Origin: Thermococcus thermotolerans
GTDB lineage: Archaea > Methanobacteriota_B > Thermococci > Thermococcales > Thermococcaceae
Length of the DNA: 64,000 bases
Reading direction: 5' to 3'
Assembly (NCBI RefSeq): GCF_024707485.1
Contig: NZ_CP102602.1
Span: 62,001-126,000, forward strand
In this document: in pieces, positions 60,512 to 64,000 of the stretch
Position numbering within the stretch: position 1 is the stretch's first letter
How the letters are laid out: every line of letters starts with the position of its first letter
The notes under the pieces: generated by a model
What the model was told of the DNA's origin: nothing
Databases searched by the model: none
Seen by the model: only the letters and a program-made list of their open reading frames with translations
Position numbers and translations under genes: made by a program

Positions 60512-61279
60512 ATGAAGGTCGACCTGAACTCGGACCTCGGCGAGAGCTTCGGCCGCTACAAACTCGGCCTCGACGAGGAGGTCATGAACTACATCACGAG
60601 CGTCAACGTAGCTACCGGCTGGCACGCCGGCGACCCCCTGGTCATGAGGAAAACGGTCAGGCTCGCGAGGGAGAAAGGTGTTGCCGTTGGTGCCCATCCC
60701 GGCTACCCAGACCTCCTCAGCTTCGGCAGGAGGTACATGAAGCTCTCGCCTGAGGAGGCGAGGAACTACATTCTCTACCAGATTGGCGCCCTCTATGCCT
60801 TCACAAGCGCGGAAGGAATCGAGCTCCAGCACGTCAAGCCCCACGGGGCGCTCTACAACGCCCTCGTGAATGAGGAAGAACTCGCGAGAGCTGTGATAGA
60901 GGGAATAGCGGATTTCGACAAGAAGCTGATCTTCGTTACTCTCTCCGGCTCAAGACCTGCAGAGATGGCGGAGGAGATGGGGATTAAAGTTGCCCACGAG
61001 GTCTTTGCTGATAGGGCCTACAACCCGGACGGAACACTCGTCCCGCGCTCGAAACCCGGGGCGGTAATCCACGACAAAGAGGAGATAGCCGAGCGTGTGG
61101 TCTCGATGGTCAAGGATGGTGGAGTCAGGGCGATAAACGGCGAGTGGATCGAGCTTAGGGTTGATACCATCTGCGTCCACGGCGACAATCCTAAAGCGGT
61201 CGAAATTGCGGCTCACATAAGGAAAGTCCTTGAGGAAGAGGGCGTTAAGGTGGCTCCTATGAGAGAGGTGGTGCGTTAG
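60512..61279 (+). CDS. pxpA: 5-oxoprolinase subunit A (PxpA, LamB/YcsF family)
   Basis: A 255-residue protein with [20 protein letters not shown] and the signatures [28 protein letters not shown] and [12 protein letters not shown]. With PxpB and PxpC it cleaves 5-oxoproline, a heat-formed damage product of glutamine and glutamate, using ATP. I chose the ATG at 60512 behind GGTGGTGCGG. TATA-like CCCTTTTTTAG lies about 35 bases upstream. A PIN toxin pair separates it from pxpB. Confidence 0.94.
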   Translation: MKVDLNSDLGESFGRYKLGLDEEVMNYITSVNVATGWHAGDPLVMRKTVRLAREKGVAVGAHPGYPDLLSFGRRYMKLSPEEARNYILYQIGALYAFTSAEGIELQHVKPHGALYNALVNEEELARAVIEGIADFDKKLIFVTLSGSRPAEMAEEMGIKVAHEVFADRAYNPDGTLVPRSKPGAVIHDKEEIAERVVSMVKDGGVRAINGEWIELRVDTICVHGDNPKAVEIAAHIRKVLEEEGVKVAPMREVVR

Positions 61280-61320
61280 GTTTATACACATGAAAATTGA
61301 AAGGATGCTTGGTGGGGGTG

Positions 61321-61524
61321 ATGGAGATTATTGAAGCAATTTATGAGAACGGCGTATTCAAGCCAGCTGAAAAACCCAACATTCCCGAAAAAAGACGCGT
61401 GAAGCTCATTGTGATTGATGAATTCATAAGGGACCTTGAAAATGCCTTCGGAATCTTTGAGGAGGGCATTGACGTCAGAAAACTGCGTGAGGAGTGGGAC
61501 AGGAATGTATCTGGTGGATACTGA
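61321..61524 (+). CDS. DUF104-type antitoxin
   Basis: A 67-residue protein starting MEIIEAIYENGVFKPAEKPN, the hallmark of the AF2212/DUF104 antitoxin family. The helical end (DVRKLREEWDRNVSGGY) should bind the toxin. ATG chosen at 61321; upstream in-frame TTG at 61297 lacks a binding site. Overlaps the toxin gene by 20 bases. Confidence 0.88.
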   Translation: MEIIEAIYENGVFKPAEKPNIPEKRRVKLIVIDEFIRDLENAFGIFEEGIDVRKLREEWDRNVSGGY

Positions 61525-61882
61525 CGTCATAATAGATGTACTGAGGGGGGTTGAGGAGGCAAAACGTTACCTGCTAAAATTGGCTGAAGAGGGCCTTGCA
61601 GTTTCAACAGTAACCGTAGCGGAGCTGTTTTCGGGAAAAGAAACGCGGGATCCAGTGAAGCGTGAAAGGATACTCAGACTTCTAAGGCATTTTGAGATGA
61701 TACCTGTTGATAGGGATATAGCCATCCTTGCCGGGGAAATCCGGAGAGATTATGGACTCCACCTTGGCGATGCTGTAATATCTGCAACTGCAATAATTCA
61801 CGGCCTAACTATAGTTACCGGTAACCTCAAGCACTTCTCACAGGTTGAAGGACTTCCCCTTCTGAAGCCTCCCTATCGGTGA
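61505..61882 (+). CDS. PIN-domain toxin (VapC-like)
   Basis: A 125-residue PIN protein: MYLVDTDVIIDVLRG (Asp5), AVSTVTVAELFSGK (Glu near 42) and GLHLGDAVISATAIIHGLTI (Asp near 94) supply the acidic centre. The pair with DUF104 is a known VapBC-like arrangement. It sits inside the 5-oxoprolinase operon, with pxpB starting five bases after its stop. Confidence 0.9.
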   Translation: MYLVDTDVIIDVLRGVEEAKRYLLKLAEEGLAVSTVTVAELFSGKETRDPVKRERILRLLRHFEMIPVDRDIAILAGEIRRDYGLHLGDAVISATAIIHGLTIVTGNLKHFSQVEGLPLLKPPYR

Positions 61883-61886
61883 GACC

Positions 61887-62582
61887 ATGCAACCGACGAT
61901 AAAACCCGCCGGCGATTCGGCGCTGGTTATTTCCTTCGGGGAATTCATTGACGAAGAGGTAACCACAAAAATCCACGCCATTGCCGACGCGGTGGAGAAG
62001 GCCAAGTTTGAATGGCTCGTTGAGGTCGTGCCGGCGTACTCGACTGTTTACATCTTCTACGACCCCCTCAAGGCGAGCTTCAGCGAGGTGAAAGCGGCCA
62101 TTGAGTCCCGCCTCCAGGTTTCACCGGAATCCTTCAAGGGCAGACTCGTCGAGGTTCCGGTAGTTTACGGCGGCGAATACGGCCCGGATATCGGCTTTGT
62201 GGCGGAACACAACGGCCTGACCGTCGATGATGTGATTGAAATACATTCCAAGCCGACCTATCGCGTCTTCTTCCTCGGTTTCCTTCCCGGCTTCGCCTAC
62301 CTCGGCGGTATGGACGAGAGGATATCGGCTCCAAGGCTCGAAAAACCCCGCCTGAAGGTTCCTGCCGGCTCAGTCGGGATAGCGGGAAAGCAGACCGGCA
62401 TCTACCCCCTCGAAAGCCCCGGCGGCTGGAGGCTCATTGGGAGGACTCCGCTCAGACTGTTCGACCCTGAGAGGGAACCCCCGACCCTTCTAAGGCCCGG
62501 TGACATGGTGAGGTTCGTCCCAATCGACGAGTCGGAGTTCCGGGAGTTCTACGAGCGTGAATGGGGTGAAAAGAATGATTGA
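61887..62582 (+). CDS. pxpB: 5-oxoprolinase subunit B (PxpB, KipI-like)
   Basis: A 231-residue protein, MQPTIKPAGDSALVISFGEF onward, with VFFLGFLPGFAYLGGMDERI, PRLKVPAGSVGIAGKQTGIY and GGWRLIGRTPLRLFD. These are the allophanate hydrolase subunit 1 signatures. The ATG follows GGTGAGACC. It overlaps pxpC by eight bases. Confidence 0.94.
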   Translation: MQPTIKPAGDSALVISFGEFIDEEVTTKIHAIADAVEKAKFEWLVEVVPAYSTVYIFYDPLKASFSEVKAAIESRLQVSPESFKGRLVEVPVVYGGEYGPDIGFVAEHNGLTVDDVIEIHSKPTYRVFFLGFLPGFAYLGGMDERISAPRLEKPRLKVPAGSVGIAGKQTGIYPLESPGGWRLIGRTPLRLFDPEREPPTLLRPGDMVRFVPIDESEFREFYEREWGEKND

Positions 62583-63576
62583 GCTCCTAAAAGTGCCCTC
62601 GCTCCTAACCGTCCAGGACTCCGGCAGGAGAGGTTACCGAAAGCTCGGTGTCCCCGTTTCCGGCTTCATGGACGATTACTCCGCGAGAATAGCGAACCAC
62701 CTCGTCGGAAACCCCGGCGATGCACCCCTCCTTGAGTTCCTTCTGGCCGGCCCAACCATTCGGTTCAACGCTTCCTGCGTCTTTGCGGTTGCGGGGGACG
62801 TTGAGGTGAAGCTCAACGGCGTGCCTGTTGAGCCGTGGACGAGTCACTGGGCAAAGAGGGGGGATATACTTGAGGTGGAGACGCTGAGGGGCAGACTCTA
62901 CGGATACATTGCCTTCGCCGGAGGGATAAAGTGTGAGTCACTCCTCAGCAGCTGCTCCACCTATCCAAAGGCCGGCCTCGGCAGGCCACTGAAGGCTGGC
63001 GATAAGCTGAATCTCGGTTATGCAGTGCTAACCGGGAAGGATGGGAGATACCTTCCCCCGGAACTGAGACCGGACTATTCTTCCAAGGAAAAGACTGTCC
63101 GCGTCGTTCTCGGGCCAAATTTAGACCACTTCACCGAGGAGGGAATAGAGACCTTCCTGAGCGAGTCCTATACCGTAACTCCTGAGTCCGACAGGATGGG
63201 CTACCGCCTCGATGGAAAGGCCATAGAGCACTCAGAGAGGGGCGCGGACATCGTTACGGAGCCTTTACTGCCGGGAACGGTTCAGGTGCCGGCCAGCGGA
63301 AAGCCGATAGTCATGATGCGTGACGCTCAGACGACCGGCGGCTACGCCAAGATAGCCGTCGTTGCAACGGCAGACCTTTCCATCGTTGCACAGAGCCGGC
63401 CGGGGGAGAGGTTAGGATTTAGGGCTGTGAGCGTCGATGAAGCTCGGGAGCTTCTGATAAGGCGCGAGAAAACCCTGATGGCAATCAAGGATTTTCTTGA
63501 CGGAAAAATGCACGCCTATAGGATCAAGGCGGGAGGAGAAGAGTTAATTGCCTTCACAAAAGTGGAAAAAGAATGA
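62575..63576 (+). CDS. pxpC: 5-oxoprolinase subunit C (PxpC, KipA-like)
   Basis: A 333-residue protein with LLTVQDSGRRGYRKLGVPVS, GYIAFAGGIKCESLLSSCST and ETFLSESYTVTPESDRMGYR, plus GTVQVPASGKPIVMMRDAQT near the end, the allophanate hydrolase subunit 2 domain. The ATG at 62575 follows GGGGTGAAAAGA. Completes the PxpABC complex. Confidence 0.94.
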   Translation: MIELLKVPSLLTVQDSGRRGYRKLGVPVSGFMDDYSARIANHLVGNPGDAPLLEFLLAGPTIRFNASCVFAVAGDVEVKLNGVPVEPWTSHWAKRGDILEVETLRGRLYGYIAFAGGIKCESLLSSCSTYPKAGLGRPLKAGDKLNLGYAVLTGKDGRYLPPELRPDYSSKEKTVRVVLGPNLDHFTEEGIETFLSESYTVTPESDRMGYRLDGKAIEHSERGADIVTEPLLPGTVQVPASGKPIVMMRDAQTTGGYAKIAVVATADLSIVAQSRPGERLGFRAVSVDEARELLIRREKTLMAIKDFLDGKMHAYRIKAGGEELIAFTKVEKE

Positions 63577-63578
63577 GG

Positions 63579-64000
63579 TCAGTCCTTCTTGCGCATGACC
63601 TTGACGACCTTGTAGGTCTTGCCGTTGCACTCAACGTCGTCTAGTATCTCTATTATTTTGACGCTGTCGCCGTCGAAGAGGCCCTCAGGCCTGAACAAAT
63701 CCGCCTTTTCCCTGTCGCTGCAGTCCGCGAGGTGGAGCTTTATCACCGATCCTGCTATGGCCAGTCTCGGCTCTATGGCAACCTCGATGCTCGGCTCGAC
63801 GACCTCGACAACCCTCACCTTTCCCTCGTGGAGCGGGCAGGAGTGTGAGGGCATGCTCCTTACCCGGAGGATTTTATACCTCCTACCGGGTTCGAGGTTT
63901 CCGACGCAGACTCCTGCGAGCTTGCACGTCTTGCACGGTTCTGCCGGGCCGTAATATATGAATTCAACCCCGGGTCTTGCCAGTTTTTCCCCAACTAACG
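63579..64000 (-). CDS. UPF0179 family protein (partial)
   Basis: The gene runs off the right edge; about 140 residues are present. It reads [20 protein letters not shown], then [20 protein letters not shown] and [20 protein letters not shown]. The four cysteines in C-x2-C-x5-C and SHSC suggest an iron-sulfur cluster or zinc site. The family is archaeal and of unknown function. Its stop lies two bases from the pxpC stop. Confidence 0.9.
   Translation of the reverse strand, partial: LVGEKLARPGVEFIYYGPAEPCKTCKLAGVCVGNLEPGRRYKILRVRSMPSHSCPLHEGKVRVVEVVEPSIEVAIEPRLAIAGSVIKLHLADCSDREKADLFRPEGLFDGDSVKIIEILDDVECNGKTYKVVKVMRKKD

Noticed and set aside
1-64000. tRNA, rRNA, CRISPR or insertion sequences
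   Set aside because: I looked for T-loop motifs, regular direct repeats with spacers and transposase genes and saw none.

Overview
The window is chromosomal DNA of a hyperthermophilic euryarchaeon of the order Thermococcales, most likely a Thermococcus. Support comes from the information-processing genes (TFB, FEN1, Hef, NOB1, eIF6, L39e, L31e, L18Ae, S19e), from a CGP-CTERM surface protein, from GGTG-type ribosome binding sites with TATA/BRE promoters, and from very tight gene packing. No intergenic stretch exceeds 300 bases. I saw no tRNA, rRNA, CRISPR array or insertion sequence.

Layout. 1-2.1 kb: end of a beta-lactamase-fold RNA processing factor, divergent from the large subunit of methylmalonyl-CoA mutase. 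2.1-4.1 kb: a surface protein. 4.1-9.6 kb: translation and transcription genes (L39e-L31e-eIF6-L18Ae; YhbY-S19e; PDCD5; TFB), interrupted by a PP-loop enzyme and a VapBC pair. 9.6-19 kb: FEN1, PsiE, an ADP-forming acyl-CoA synthetase alpha subunit, CDC48, a tiny acidic tryptophan-rich protein and a DUF234 ATPase. 19-30.9 kb: MoeA, SerS, a nucleotidyltransferase, a TPR protein, Sua5, a glycosyltransferase, a CWB2 surface protein, AsnB, a GPN GTPase and a MinD. 31-34 kb: PINA ATPase followed by five tiny two-helix membrane proteins, one frameshifted. 34-37.3 kb: Maf, a PHP enzyme, then the mutase small subunit, MeaB and epimerase. 37.4-45.8 kb: DUF835, SMC, a HEPN-MNT pair, ScpA and Hef. 45.8-54.1 kb: an H/ACA RNA, M55 peptidase, GGGP synthase, AMP phosphorylase, MinD, SPFH and NfeD. 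54.2-57.3 kb: AlkA, coiled-coil proteins, a second MNT-HEPN pair with a striking operator, and tandem C/D RNAs. 57.3-64 kb: a secreted protein, an amidase, NOB1, the 5-oxoprolinase operon carrying a PIN toxin pair, and UPF0179.

How the genes work together. The methylmalonyl-CoA genes (mutase large subunit near 0.4 kb; small subunit, MeaB and epimerase near 35-37 kb) form one pathway split over 33 kb. Their upstream regions share a conserved element and a GGA-N7-TCC dyad, which suggests co-regulation. SMC and ScpA form the condensin core. FEN1, Hef, AlkA and PINA serve replication and repair. Four small RNAs on convincing evidence (one H/ACA, three C/D) plus one weaker candidate supply rRNA modification guides. 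Three toxin-antitoxin modules sit inside or beside housekeeping operons.

Most unusual signals: three tandem 22-bp operator units (six half-sites every 11 bp) before the MNT-HEPN operon; the shared element of the methylmalonyl-CoA genes; the array of mini membrane proteins; the 51-residue protein with 31 acidic residues and six regularly spaced tryptophans; and the small RNAs.
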